Below are positions 9,108-17,260 of a DNA stretch of 64,000 nt, one piece after another. Below the pieces are notes generated by a model. That model saw only the letters and a program-made list of their open reading frames with translations. It searched no databases and was not told the DNA's origin. The stretch comes from G963692885 sp964658655 (lineage in GTDB: Bacteria; Acidobacteriota; Terriglobia; Terriglobales; Acidobacteriaceae), in contig CAZZZL010000001.1 of NCBI GenBank assembly GCA_964658655.1, forward strand, positions 62,001-126,000, in the 5' to 3' direction. Position 1 is the stretch's first letter, and each line of letters starts with the position of its first letter. The position numbers were made by a program, and so were the translations under genes.

Positions 9108-12011
9108 CTAGTGATTGGACTGCGTCGACGAAACAGACGCTTTCTGTGCTCCCAGCATAGCTTCGACATAGCGGGGATCACTGCGCAATTGCTTCATTGA
9201 ATCATCTGTACGCATATAGTCAACGTCATCGAAACCCGAATCAACGGCACGTTTGATGTAAGTGAATGCATCACTCTTTCGACCGGCGTCCGCAGCAAGG
9301 TCAGCAAAGTTAAACCAGACCGGCCCCACTTTCCCATTCGGCAGCTTCGCTATCCTGTCGATCGTCGACATATACAGTGTCTGCGCCTCTTCGTAATGTC
9401 CCAGGCGCATCATCGCGTGGGCCAGCAGATCAAGACTATCCTCGGTATCATCATGCTGCGGACCTAGCACGCGAAGCTGCGTATCGAACGCCTGCCGCGC
9501 ATACTTCTCGGCTTCCTGCGGTTGATTTTGCTTGAGCAATATCTTTGACAGAAGTGCCATGGATGCGAGTGTGTCGGGATCATTTGCATCGAGCGATCGA
9601 GTCTGTCCTGCGAGCGTCTTTCGCATTAGACCTTCAGCATCCGCGTAGCGCTTTTCATGGAACATAACTTCCGCAAGGTTGTAACCGGTCAACAGGGTAT
9701 CTGTATTATCGGGACCGAGTGTACGTTGACGCGTTTTGAGTACTTCCTCCAGAAGTGGCTTCGCCTCTGCATAACGATGTTCAGCAGAAAGTACATTGGC
9801 CAGCCCTTCCTCCGCACGTGTTGTGTAGCCGTGGTCGGGCCCTACAACCCGCATTTCGATCGCGAGCGATTCACGATACAACTTTTCTGCTTCAGCCTTG
9901 CGTCCATTTTGTCGGCTCACACAATTCGCAAGCGTCGTCATTGTGCTCGCGGTGTCTGGATGATCGGGACCCAGCACCCGTCTTTCCACCTTCAACGTAT
10001 CCCGATAAACAACTTCCGCTTCTTCGCCCCTACCCTGCTCCTCCAGCGCGTTAGCAAGATTGTGCATGGTCACCAGGATAAATGGATGGTCCGGACCCAG
10101 TGCGAGCCGCTCCTTGTCCAGAGTGTCTCGAAGCAACTTTTCTGCTCCCTCAAACTGGCTTTGCCCTTGCAGTGCACCACCTAGAGTATTCATTGATGCG
10201 AAAGCTCGCGTACTGTTGGGCCCGAACTTTCGGGTTTCGATCGGAATAATCTGCCGTTCAATTTTCTCCGCTTCAATGTGATGGGCGTGCCGCTCAAGGA
10301 GGGACGCCAAATCATCTTCACTCAATAGAGTGAGGGCATTTTCCGATCCCAGAACCTGGCGCTGCTGGTCAACATTCTTGCGCATCATGGCCTCGGCTTC
10401 AACATCGTGGCCTTCGCGGTCGAGTATCTCCGCCATTTTCGTCTGAGATTCGAGAACGCCCTGATCTTCCGGCCCCAGGTGCGCGCGCCGGTTCTCAAGT
10501 GTCCGCGTTTGCAGTTCGTGGGCTCGGCCATACAGGCCAAGGCCCACGTACGTCTGCGCCATTACCTGCATCAGTTGCGTTTGCACTTCTTTGTCAAAGC
10601 CGAGGCCGCTTTCAATCTGCCGTGACGACTTATCGAGAATTTCACGCGCCGTGACCGATGCCCCGCGAGCTTCACTGGGGTCGGAAACTCTAAACATGTC
10701 GATCATGAAGCCGGTAATACGATCAGCACGGTCCCGTTGCCGGCGCGTGTTACGCAATTGGATTGTCTGCATCACCGCAAAGCCAATGAGCAATAGAACG
10801 CCTGCCGCCGCCACGCCTACCCCGACCCGGTGTCGACGAATGTATTTTCGCGCAACATATGCGAAGTTAGCCGCATGAGCTGACACCGGCTCATAGTTTA
10901 AATAGTGATCGATGTCCGCTGCCAACTCCGCAGGTGTTGCATAGCGGCGATTCCGATCCTTCTCGATAGCCTTCAGCGCAATCGCATCTGCATCTCCACG
11001 CAGCTGCCGTGATAAAAGAGCGATCGCCGTGCCACGTCGTTCAGCTGCGACACTCGCGACGCCTGGAGCACGCAGCCGCGTGCTCGGCTTCGGTGCGTCC
11101 TGTTCGCGCAGTTGCCGCAGTACCTCAAAATAACTCAATTTTTTGTAGTCAAGCGGGAGCGTGCCCACCAGCAATTCGTAAAGCAGCACGCCGAGAGAAT
11201 ACACGTCGCTCCGCGTATCAATGTCCTCCGGATCGCCGTCCGCCTGTTCAGGACTCATATAGCCGAGTGTCCCGATAATCGACCCGGCCTGCGTGAACTG
11301 TGTCTTGGCATCCCGTCCCCGCGCCAGCGCCTTCGCTACACCAAAGTCGATGATCCGCGGCACAGGCTGACCATCTACTTCTGTTACAAGAATGTTGGAA
11401 GGCTTCAGATCGCGATGAATGATCGCCCTTTGATGCGCGTGCTGCACCCCCTCACACACCAGCTTGAAAAGGCTCAGACGCTTTGCAATTGAGAGGCTGT
11501 GCTGATCGCAATAGTCAGTAATGGGAACCCCGTCAACATATTCCATGACGAGATAAGGCTGTCCCGCTGGTGTAGTGCCAGCGTCAAATATCTTGGCGAT
11601 AGCCGGGTGATTCATCAGTGCGAGCGACTGTCTCTCCGCAATAAATCTCTGGGTTATATCCGGATCGTATAAGCCATCCCTCACCAGCTTGATAGCCACA
11701 TACCGATGGACCGGTTCGGTCTGTTCCGCCAGCCATACTTGGCCCATTCCACCCACGCCGAGCTCCCGCTCCAGCCGGTATGGACCAATGATGCGGGGCG
11801 TCTCCACACCCGCAGTCAGCGCCGCGTCCCATCCGGGCGAAGACAGATCACTGGAATCTTCATAAGCCGCAAGGAGTGAATCTGCCTCAGCACGCAGCTG
11901 TTCATCACCGGAACAGGCTTCATCGAGGAATGCTTCACGCGCGCCCGCTTCATACTCGAGGGCCGCGCCAACAATGTCCTTAATCCTTGACCATTGATCC
12001 GGAGCTGTCAC
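9108..12011 (-). CDS. Membrane Ser/Thr protein kinase with C-terminal TPR repeats
   Basis: A 967-residue Hanks-type kinase. The kinase domain spans about residues 77-370, with a Gly-rich loop (ELGVGGMG), K108 in AIK, catalytic HRDLKPSN (D201) and DFG (222-224). One membrane helix lies at about 397-416, followed by a long array of kinesin-light-chain-like TPR units (about 480-880) built around repeated LGPDHP motifs. The kinase domain should face the cytoplasm and the TPR array the periplasm. The start is GTG at 12011 with AGGGG a few bases upstream, inside the end of the sigma-factor gene (32-bp overlap). Kinase plus ECF sigma pairs of this type are common in Acidobacteriota and Planctomycetes; by analogy with kinase-activated ECF factors, it probably senses an envelope signal and modulates the sigma factor. 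Confidence 0.93.
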   Translation of the reverse strand: MTAPDQWSRIKDIVGAALEYEAGAREAFLDEACSGDEQLRAEADSLLAAYEDSSDLSSPGWDAALTAGVETPRIIGPYRLERELGVGGMGQVWLAEQTEPVHRYVAIKLVRDGLYDPDITQRFIAERQSLALMNHPAIAKIFDAGTTPAGQPYLVMEYVDGVPITDYCDQHSLSIAKRLSLFKLVCEGVQHAHQRAIIHRDLKPSNILVTEVDGQPVPRIIDFGVAKALARGRDAKTQFTQAGSIIGTLGYMSPEQADGDPEDIDTRSDVYSLGVLLYELLVGTLPLDYKKLSYFEVLRQLREQDAPKPSTRLRAPGVASVAAERRGTAIALLSRQLRGDADAIALKAIEKDRNRRYATPAELAADIDHYLNYEPVSAHAANFAYVARKYIRRHRVGVGVAAAGVLLLIGFAVMQTIQLRNTRRQRDRADRITGFMIDMFRVSDPSEARGASVTAREILDKSSRQIESGLGFDKEVQTQLMQVMAQTYVGLGLYGRAHELQTRTLENRRAHLGPEDQGVLESQTKMAEILDREGHDVEAEAMMRKNVDQQRQVLGSENALTLLSEDDLASLLERHAHHIEAEKIERQIIPIETRKFGPNSTRAFASMNTLGGALQGQSQFEGAEKLLRDTLDKERLALGPDHPFILVTMHNLANALEEQGRGEEAEVVYRDTLKVERRVLGPDHPDTASTMTTLANCVSRQNGRKAEAEKLYRESLAIEMRVVGPDHGYTTRAEEGLANVLSAEHRYAEAKPLLEEVLKTRQRTLGPDNTDTLLTGYNLAEVMFHEKRYADAEGLMRKTLAGQTRSLDANDPDTLASMALLSKILLKQNQPQEAEKYARQAFDTQLRVLGPQHDDTEDSLDLLAHAMMRLGHYEEAQTLYMSTIDRIAKLPNGKVGPVWFNFADLAADAGRKSDAFTYIKRAVDSGFDDVDYMRTDDSMKQLRSDPRYVEAMLGAQKASVSSTQSNH

Positions 12012-12615
12012 GCTGTCCCCTGCTCAGTTCCCTTGCCAGCCATGCCTTCGCCACATTCCAGTCACGCTTGACCGTCGACACTGAAATGCCGAGTGCTTCC
12101 GCTACCTCGTCGTTGCCAAGGCCTCCAAAAAAACGCAGCTCGACTATGCGCACCTGTTGCTCGTCAAACTTTGCCAGGTCGGTCAACGCATCATCGACCG
12201 CGATCACATCCACACTCTTCTTGTCGGGAAGAACGAACGAGGTGTCAAGGCAGACTGTCTGACTGGCCCCGCGCTTGGAAGCACCATGGCTCCGCGCGTG
12301 GTCTACCAGGATCTGGCGCATCAGGCGCGAAGCCACCATCAGGAAATGTGTCCGGCTCTCAGTGTGAAAAGGCTGCTGCACAATCAGCCGCAGGTACACC
12401 TCGTTGACCAGTGCAGCACTTTGAAAGCTATGGTCCGGCCGCTCGCGGCGCAATTGCCGCCGGGCCACTCGCCGCAGTTCGCCATAGACCAACGGAATAA
12501 GTTCTTCGAGCGCGTTCTGGTCGCCACCCTTCCAGCGCACCAGCATTTCTGTGACTGGTTCTAAAGATTCGAGTTCTTCTGGTTCGGAAGCTTCCTTCAA
12601 ATCGTCCCTGCGCAT
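11980..12615 (-). CDS. ECF-type RNA polymerase sigma factor
   Basis: A 211-residue sigma factor of the ECF group often found beside Ser/Thr kinases. Region 2 is visible as LIPLVYGELRRVARRQLRRERPDHSF and following residues in part (FQSAALVNEVYLRL), and region 4 as IVELRFFGGLGNDEVAEAL with the helix-turn-helix ISVSTVKRDWNVAKAWL. There is no anti-sigma gene with the usual zinc motif next to it; the overlapping kinase takes that position. The upstream Shine-Dalgarno sequence is weak. Its targets are not evident, although the divergent membrane protein and lysozyme-like genes are the nearest candidates. Confidence 0.92.
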   Translation of the reverse strand: MRRDDLKEASEPEELESLEPVTEMLVRWKGGDQNALEELIPLVYGELRRVARRQLRRERPDHSFQSAALVNEVYLRLIVQQPFHTESRTHFLMVASRLMRQILVDHARSHGASKRGASQTVCLDTSFVLPDKKSVDVIAVDDALTDLAKFDEQQVRIVELRFFGGLGNDEVAEALGISVSTVKRDWNVAKAWLARELSRGQRDSSGSMVKD

Positions 12616-12907
12616 GATCCGTGACCAGCATATTCCCGCAAATTATCGACTGGCATGGACCGCTTCGCCGCTCGTTTCCGCAATTAGTAGTAGGGAGCAA
12701 AAGCAGCTGGACGGCGAAGCTAACCGCAGGCAGACGACTGCAATAGCTGTAGCCCAATCTGTCGCCTAAATCAAGAGTTAACTAACCGCGTTAGCACGCT
12801 TTTCAACCCTTATCAGCATTCCATCAGACTCGCAGCTACCTGTAACAAAGTGGACGCGGGCATCACTATCCAATCGGTACGCTCAATCCAACTTCAGGAG
12901 CAGGAAC
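12616..12907. promoter_or_regulatory. Divergent control region of the ECF gene and small membrane protein
   Basis: No gene seen. A perfect inverted repeat CTAAC-CGC-GTTAG lies at 12782-12794 and may be an operator; no sigma-70 hexamer pair stands out. Confidence 0.35.
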
Positions 12908-13111
12908 ATGTCGCAGGGGATTCTGGCAATTCTAATGACCGTCGGCTGTATCGCATTGCTGGTGCTGTGGATACCGTTGATCTGCCTAGTAAGACATTTC
13001 ATCAGAACATTCACCGGCCGGCGTCGCCATCCGGAATCAAGCGATACGCACCTTCAGTTGGATGCCGTTGCGGCCTACCTCTTGTCCGGGACGCGCCACG
13101 AGCCGGAATAA
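12908..13111 (+). CDS. Small single-helix membrane protein
   Basis: A 67-residue protein with one strong hydrophobic helix at about residues 5-30 (ILMTVGCIALLVLWIPLICL), followed by a basic segment (RTFTGRRRH) and a polar tail. AGGAG precedes the ATG at a normal distance, which supports real translation. It lies 146 bp upstream of the secreted lysozyme-like gene on the same strand and is divergent from the ECF sigma factor. Size and topology resemble a holin or a small regulator of a membrane complex, but there is no recognisable family signature, so function is unassigned. Confidence 0.65.
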   Translation: MSQGILAILMTVGCIALLVLWIPLICLVRHFIRTFTGRRRHPESSDTHLQLDAVAAYLLSGTRHEPE

Positions 13112-13257
13112 GACCTCACCGTCCATCAGACCATCCATCCTGCCGTTGTTTCAAAAGGAACCCTTCGCGAGCGTGGCGCTTTTCGGTGATTGCCTTTGCA
13201 GCCGGGTTTCTGCATTGTGAACTCAGCACAATTGCAGGACTGCCGGTTTTTTAAAAT

Positions 13258-14289
13258 ATGAATCTGCCGAGATCGACGCTCACCGCTGCCACCATCGCGC
13301 TCGCCTGGTGCATGTGCGCGCCTGCGAAAGCCGATCCTGCAAGCGGCCGTGAGTTCCAGCAGTTTCAGGTACAGGTTCCGGTGTTTTCACCTGCCATCAA
13401 GACCGGGAATCCAATTTCTGAAAGCACACCAGCGGTCCAGGAATTGCGCGCTTTCCGGGATGTCGAAGTAAAGTTCAACATCCAGACACTAATGGAGCTG
13501 TTGAAAGATCATCGACACGAAGGATGGGTGCTTACCGCCTATCCCGATCCCAAAACTCACCTTCCGTTGATCGGCGCAGGCTTCAGCCTCGACTTGCCTG
13601 CGAGGGATCACATCCAGCAGGACGATCTTAATCCTCATCAATTCCTTGAACCCTCTTCGGCGGAGCTCTGGCAGGCAGCCGGCCTCGATCCCGACGTCTT
13701 ACAAGCCGTCCTGCTTCGCTACAACACTGCACCCGCCGCACCCGTTAGAAGGAAATCCCGCAGGAAGCGAAAGGCGCAAGCCCCGGACATCACGAATGAG
13801 CAGGCAATGCAGCTTCTGCACGTGGCAGTCATCCAGGCAATCTACAATGCCCGCGCCTACTGCCGCGACTTCGCCAGCCTCACCGGCCCGCAACAAATGG
13901 CTATGACCCAGCTGGTCTACCAGATGGGTGTAAACCTCGAAAGCTTCAATCGGTTTTTATCTCTGATCAATGACAACTCTGCAGCCATTCTGACCTATGG
14001 GCCCGGCGTGTTCGACGCCGATCACTGGGATGACGTACAGGCGGCCCTCGTACAAAGCCAGTGGGCCGGAAGCTATCGCACCCGCGCCGTGTCCGTGATC
14101 GCTATGCTCAGTCCGCGGTACCCTGATAACCCCGCTGCAGCCGAACTGAACGTCAGTGCTGCCCTGCCAGCCGCAATTCTGCCCTCGCGCGAAAGTTTGC
14201 CGCCCCTGCAATTGCGCGCCGTTTCCTATCGAAAACACGCTGCGCGGCAACGCCGGAAACAGGCCAGCCGTTCACGAAAAACTATCTGA
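13258..14289 (+). CDS. Secreted T4-lysozyme-like (GH24-type) protein
   Basis: A 343-residue protein with a cleavable signal peptide (about 1-25, APAKA-DPA). The N-lobe of the T4 lysozyme fold is visible at about 77-112: LMELLKDHRHEGWVLTAYPD has the catalytic Glu (E88) and, nine residues on, the catalytic Asp (D97), the same spacing as E11/D20 in T4 lysozyme, followed by LIGAGF. The C-lobe lies at about 210-285 (QLVYQMG, FNRFLSLI, AALVQSQW, YRTRAVSVI). The residue at the T26 position appears to be Leu or Pro rather than Thr. The lobes are separated by a roughly 70-residue insertion with a very basic run (163-173). I infer that it cleaves peptidoglycan in the periplasm or outside the cell. No clear Shine-Dalgarno sequence precedes the ATG. 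Confidence 0.75.
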   Translation: MNLPRSTLTAATIALAWCMCAPAKADPASGREFQQFQVQVPVFSPAIKTGNPISESTPAVQELRAFRDVEVKFNIQTLMELLKDHRHEGWVLTAYPDPKTHLPLIGAGFSLDLPARDHIQQDDLNPHQFLEPSSAELWQAAGLDPDVLQAVLLRYNTAPAAPVRRKSRRKRKAQAPDITNEQAMQLLHVAVIQAIYNARAYCRDFASLTGPQQMAMTQLVYQMGVNLESFNRFLSLINDNSAAILTYGPGVFDADHWDDVQAALVQSQWAGSYRTRAVSVIAMLSPRYPDNPAAAELNVSAALPAAILPSRESLPPLQLRAVSYRKHAARQRRKQASRSRKTI

Positions 14290-14337
14290 GCTCACCGCTG
14301 CAACCAGGGCCGTAAAAGATCGTTCCGCCGACCTTCA

Positions 14338-14466
14338 TCAGGAGTCGACTCGCTCCTGCTCCCATTCGTTCACGGGGTCGCGGTCGATCCAGTCCTCACG
14401 GTTTTCCCGTTCTTCCTCTTCAATTCGCCTTTCACGCTCTTCGCGCTCCTCGCGTCCATCACTCAT
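14338..14466 (-). CDS. Very small, highly charged protein (42 aa)
   Basis: The ATG at 14466 is preceded by a textbook AGGAGG with 7-nt spacing. The 42-residue product is almost entirely Glu, Arg and Asp in its first half (EREERERRIEEEERENRE) and ends in DPVNEWEQERVDS; it is likely a short helical, possibly coiled-coil peptide. It lies convergently behind the lysozyme-like gene, 49 bp from its stop. No family recognised. The strong ribosome-binding site is the main argument that it is real. Confidence 0.55.
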   Translation of the reverse strand: MSDGREEREERERRIEEEERENREDWIDRDPVNEWEQERVDS

Positions 14467-14579
14467 ACCGCAACCTCCTGTATCTCCAATATAAACTTGG
14501 GAACACGACGGGAGCCCAACCCGGTCGTGCCTGTAATCGCCTTCAGCAAGCATTAAGGTTCACGTCTTAGTGTCTAGCT

Positions 14580-15947
14580 ATGGCAGGCAGACAATCCTTT
14601 TCGCTTGGATTTCTCGCGCTCCTACTCGGAGTGTCAACAATGCCATCCGCCTCGGCACAAACGGCAGCAGCGCCGCAGCTGAATGCGCCTTCGCCTGCGC
14701 TCCCGGTCATCTCTCTCAAGGATGCCATTCATCTTGCGCAGCTCAACGAGCCGGTATTTGCCGCAGCGTCCGCAGAGGCCGGCGCCGCCCGGCTCGACCA
14801 TTCGATTGCAAGGGCCGCATTGCTTCCATCCGCGGTCTACCACAACCAGCTCCTGTACACCCAACCGAACGGTCTTCATAACCAGGCGGGGCAGACGGGC
14901 TCGCAATCTGCGCCCATCTTCATTGCCAACAATGCCGTGCATGAGTATGCCAGCCAGGCAGCCGTGACCGAAACGCTGGGCCTGCAGCAGGTAGCGGCCC
15001 TCCATCTGGCTTCCGCAAGTGAAGCGAGGGCAGAAGCAGAGCTCGAGATTACGCGAAGGGGCCTGGTCGCTGCCGTCGTCGCTCTCTACTACGGCCTTTC
15101 CGAGGCCGACCACAAGGTTGAGTTACTTACTGCTGCATTGGATGAAGCGAACAGTTTCACTGATCTCACCAGCAAACGCGAACAGGCACGCGAAGCTGCG
15201 CACGCGGATGTCGTCAAGGCTCAGCTTCAGCAGCAACAGCGTCAGCGTGACCTGATGGATGCGCAGTTGCTCGCCCGGAAAAGCCGTCTAGAGCTGGGCG
15301 TACTCCTCTTCCCCGATCCGCATAACGCCTACAGCACTGAGCCCGACTCATCACCGTCGCCGCTTCCAGAGCGGAAGGAAATCGATGCAGCAGCCTCAGC
15401 GATTAATCCTGAAATGAAGAGCGCGCTCGCCGCCCTGCACCAGAGCGACGCCGAAGTACTCGCCGCGCGCGCCGCCTATCTGCCGGACCTAGCACTCAAC
15501 TTCAACTACGGCATCGATGCTCCTCAATTTGCCCGGCATGGACCCGAAAATGCAAACAATCTCGGCTACTCATTCAATGCAGTCGTCGACATTCCAGTAT
15601 GGGACTGGCTATCGACCCAACACCGCATCAGGCAAAGCAACATCCGACGCGACGCAGTGAAGGTGGCTCTCACAAATACACAGCGTCACCTTGTCGCAAC
15701 ACTCGACGAAACATACGATGAAGCGCTTGCCGCGCGAACGCAAATGGACATGTTGGAACAGAGCACTCGCACCGCGGAAGAAAGTCTTCGACTGACCAAG
15801 CTACGCTACAGCGACGGCGAAGGCACCGTCCTTGAAGTGGTGGATGCTCAGAATCAACTGCTGTCCTCGGAGACAGCACAGGCCGACGGCACGATGCGTT
15901 ACCACGCCGCTCTTGCATCTCTGCAGACATTGACGGGGACACTGTGA
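14580..15947 (+). CDS. TolC-type outer-membrane efflux channel
   Basis: A 455-residue outer-membrane factor. A signal peptide ends after ASA near residue 26; the rest is the duplicated alpha-hairpin/beta architecture of TolC proteins, with long Ala/Gln-rich helices (AHADVVKAQLQQQQRQRDLMDAQ region) and the second-repeat motif LRLTKLRYSDGEGTVLEVVDAQNQL. It forms the exit duct of a tripartite pump. It is the first gene of a three-gene operon: its TGA overlaps the GTG of the adaptor gene (GTGA). No strong Shine-Dalgarno sequence was seen before the ATG. Confidence 0.93.
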   Translation: MAGRQSFSLGFLALLLGVSTMPSASAQTAAAPQLNAPSPALPVISLKDAIHLAQLNEPVFAAASAEAGAARLDHSIARAALLPSAVYHNQLLYTQPNGLHNQAGQTGSQSAPIFIANNAVHEYASQAAVTETLGLQQVAALHLASASEARAEAELEITRRGLVAAVVALYYGLSEADHKVELLTAALDEANSFTDLTSKREQAREAAHADVVKAQLQQQQRQRDLMDAQLLARKSRLELGVLLFPDPHNAYSTEPDSSPSPLPERKEIDAAASAINPEMKSALAALHQSDAEVLAARAAYLPDLALNFNYGIDAPQFARHGPENANNLGYSFNAVVDIPVWDWLSTQHRIRQSNIRRDAVKVALTNTQRHLVATLDETYDEALAARTQMDMLEQSTRTAEESLRLTKLRYSDGEGTVLEVVDAQNQLLSSETAQADGTMRYHAALASLQTLTGTL

Positions 15948-17260
15948 CGCTAACAAAAAAGATGTCGAAATCGAGCACCGCCAGGCCGCATCCCCGACTA
16001 TTGTGCTGCATCGCGCTTCTCTCACTTCCCTGCGCAATCTTCGCAGGATGCAAAAGCACCGCGAGCGATTCTGCAGAAGCAGTCCAGGTCTCAGTGCAGG
16101 CAGAGCAGCCGGAAAAAGGCGAGATCTCCGAACACATCCTCGCAGATGCGACTCTGTCCCCCCTGGCTCAGGCAGCGATCTCGCCACGAATCACGGCGCC
16201 GGTCCGCCGCTTTTACGTGCAGCGCGGATCGCATGTAAAAGCAGGCCAACTCCTGGCAACACTTGAAAACAGTGATCTCGCGGCCGCCGCCATGGACAAC
16301 AAGGGTAGCTATTCAGCTGCCCAGGCCAGCTATGCAACTGAGACCGGCGCATTGATTCCCGAAGATCAGCAGAAGGCCGAGCTCGATGTCGCGCAGGCAA
16401 AAGCGACGCTTGATCTCAATCAAAGCATCGTCAAAGGTCGTCGCGAACTCTTCGCACAAGGCGCCATTCCGGGCCGCGATCTGGACACGGCACTCGCGAC
16501 ACTCGTACAGGCCCAGGCTGCCTATGACACAGCCACCAAGCACCTCGAATCTCTGCGCAGCGTAAGCCATAGAGCAGCTCTCGAACAGGCGGAGGGCCAG
16601 CTCACCTCGGCGAAAGGCAAATATCTCGGCGCAGAAGCGCAGGTGTCGTACTCGCGGATCCATAGTCCCATCGCCGGCGTCGTCACTGATCGCTCTCTGT
16701 TTGCAGGCGAGACAGCCGCATCCGGCAGCACACTCATCACCATCATGGACACATCAGCCCTGCTCGCGAAAGTGCACCTTGCACAGACCGTCACGCAGCG
16801 TTTGCACATCGGGGATATCGCTACAGTCACTGTCCCCGGAATGCCCGACCCTGTACCCGCGAAAGTATCGCTGATCAGTCCCGCGCTCGATCCGGGAAGC
16901 ACCACGGTCGAAGTCTGGCTGCGCATCGAGAATCGCGATGGTAAATTTAAGGCCGGCACTCCTGTGCATGTCTCGATCACCGGTCGCACCGTAAGCTCAG
17001 CCATCAAGATCCCCGTCAACGCAGTACTGACTGCGCAGGACGGAAGCAAGTCGGTGATGGTCGTCGGCAGCGATAACAAGGCTCACGCCAAACCAGTGAA
17101 GCTTGGCATCGAGGATGGCGAGGATGTCCAGATTCTCGATGGACTCACCGCTGCTGACCATGTGATCACGCAGGGTGCCTATGGCCTCGATGACGGGACG
17201 CCGGTCAAAATCGAAGCAGCCGGGAGTGATGACAAGCCCTCTGCCGAAGGCGCGAAGTGA
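15944..17260 (+). CDS. RND efflux periplasmic adaptor lipoprotein (membrane fusion protein)
   Basis: A 438-residue adaptor with a lipoprotein signal (lipobox IFAGC, near residue 34). Barrel-sandwich, hairpin and beta-barrel segments are visible: ITAPVRRFYVQRGSHVKAGQLLATL, a coiled-coil region at about 100-220 and HSPIAGVVTDRSLFAGE. It bridges the inner-membrane RND pump and the TolC channel. The start used is the GTG at 15944, which overlaps the TolC stop; an ATG at 15962 in the same frame is an alternative. The 3' end overlaps the permease gene by GTGA. Confidence 0.92.
   Translation: MTLTKKMSKSSTARPHPRLLCCIALLSLPCAIFAGCKSTASDSAEAVQVSVQAEQPEKGEISEHILADATLSPLAQAAISPRITAPVRRFYVQRGSHVKAGQLLATLENSDLAAAAMDNKGSYSAAQASYATETGALIPEDQQKAELDVAQAKATLDLNQSIVKGRRELFAQGAIPGRDLDTALATLVQAQAAYDTATKHLESLRSVSHRAALEQAEGQLTSAKGKYLGAEAQVSYSRIHSPIAGVVTDRSLFAGETAASGSTLITIMDTSALLAKVHLAQTVTQRLHIGDIATVTVPGMPDPVPAKVSLISPALDPGSTTVEVWLRIENRDGKFKAGTPVHVSITGRTVSSAIKIPVNAVLTAQDGSKSVMVVGSDNKAHAKPVKLGIEDGEDVQILDGLTAADHVITQGAYGLDDGTPVKIEAAGSDDKPSAEGAK

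Noticed and set aside
13258..14289. Prophage remnant explanation for the lysozyme-like gene
   Set aside because: No integrase, capsid, tail, terminase or attachment-site repeats were seen around it, and the protein has a standard secretory signal peptide.
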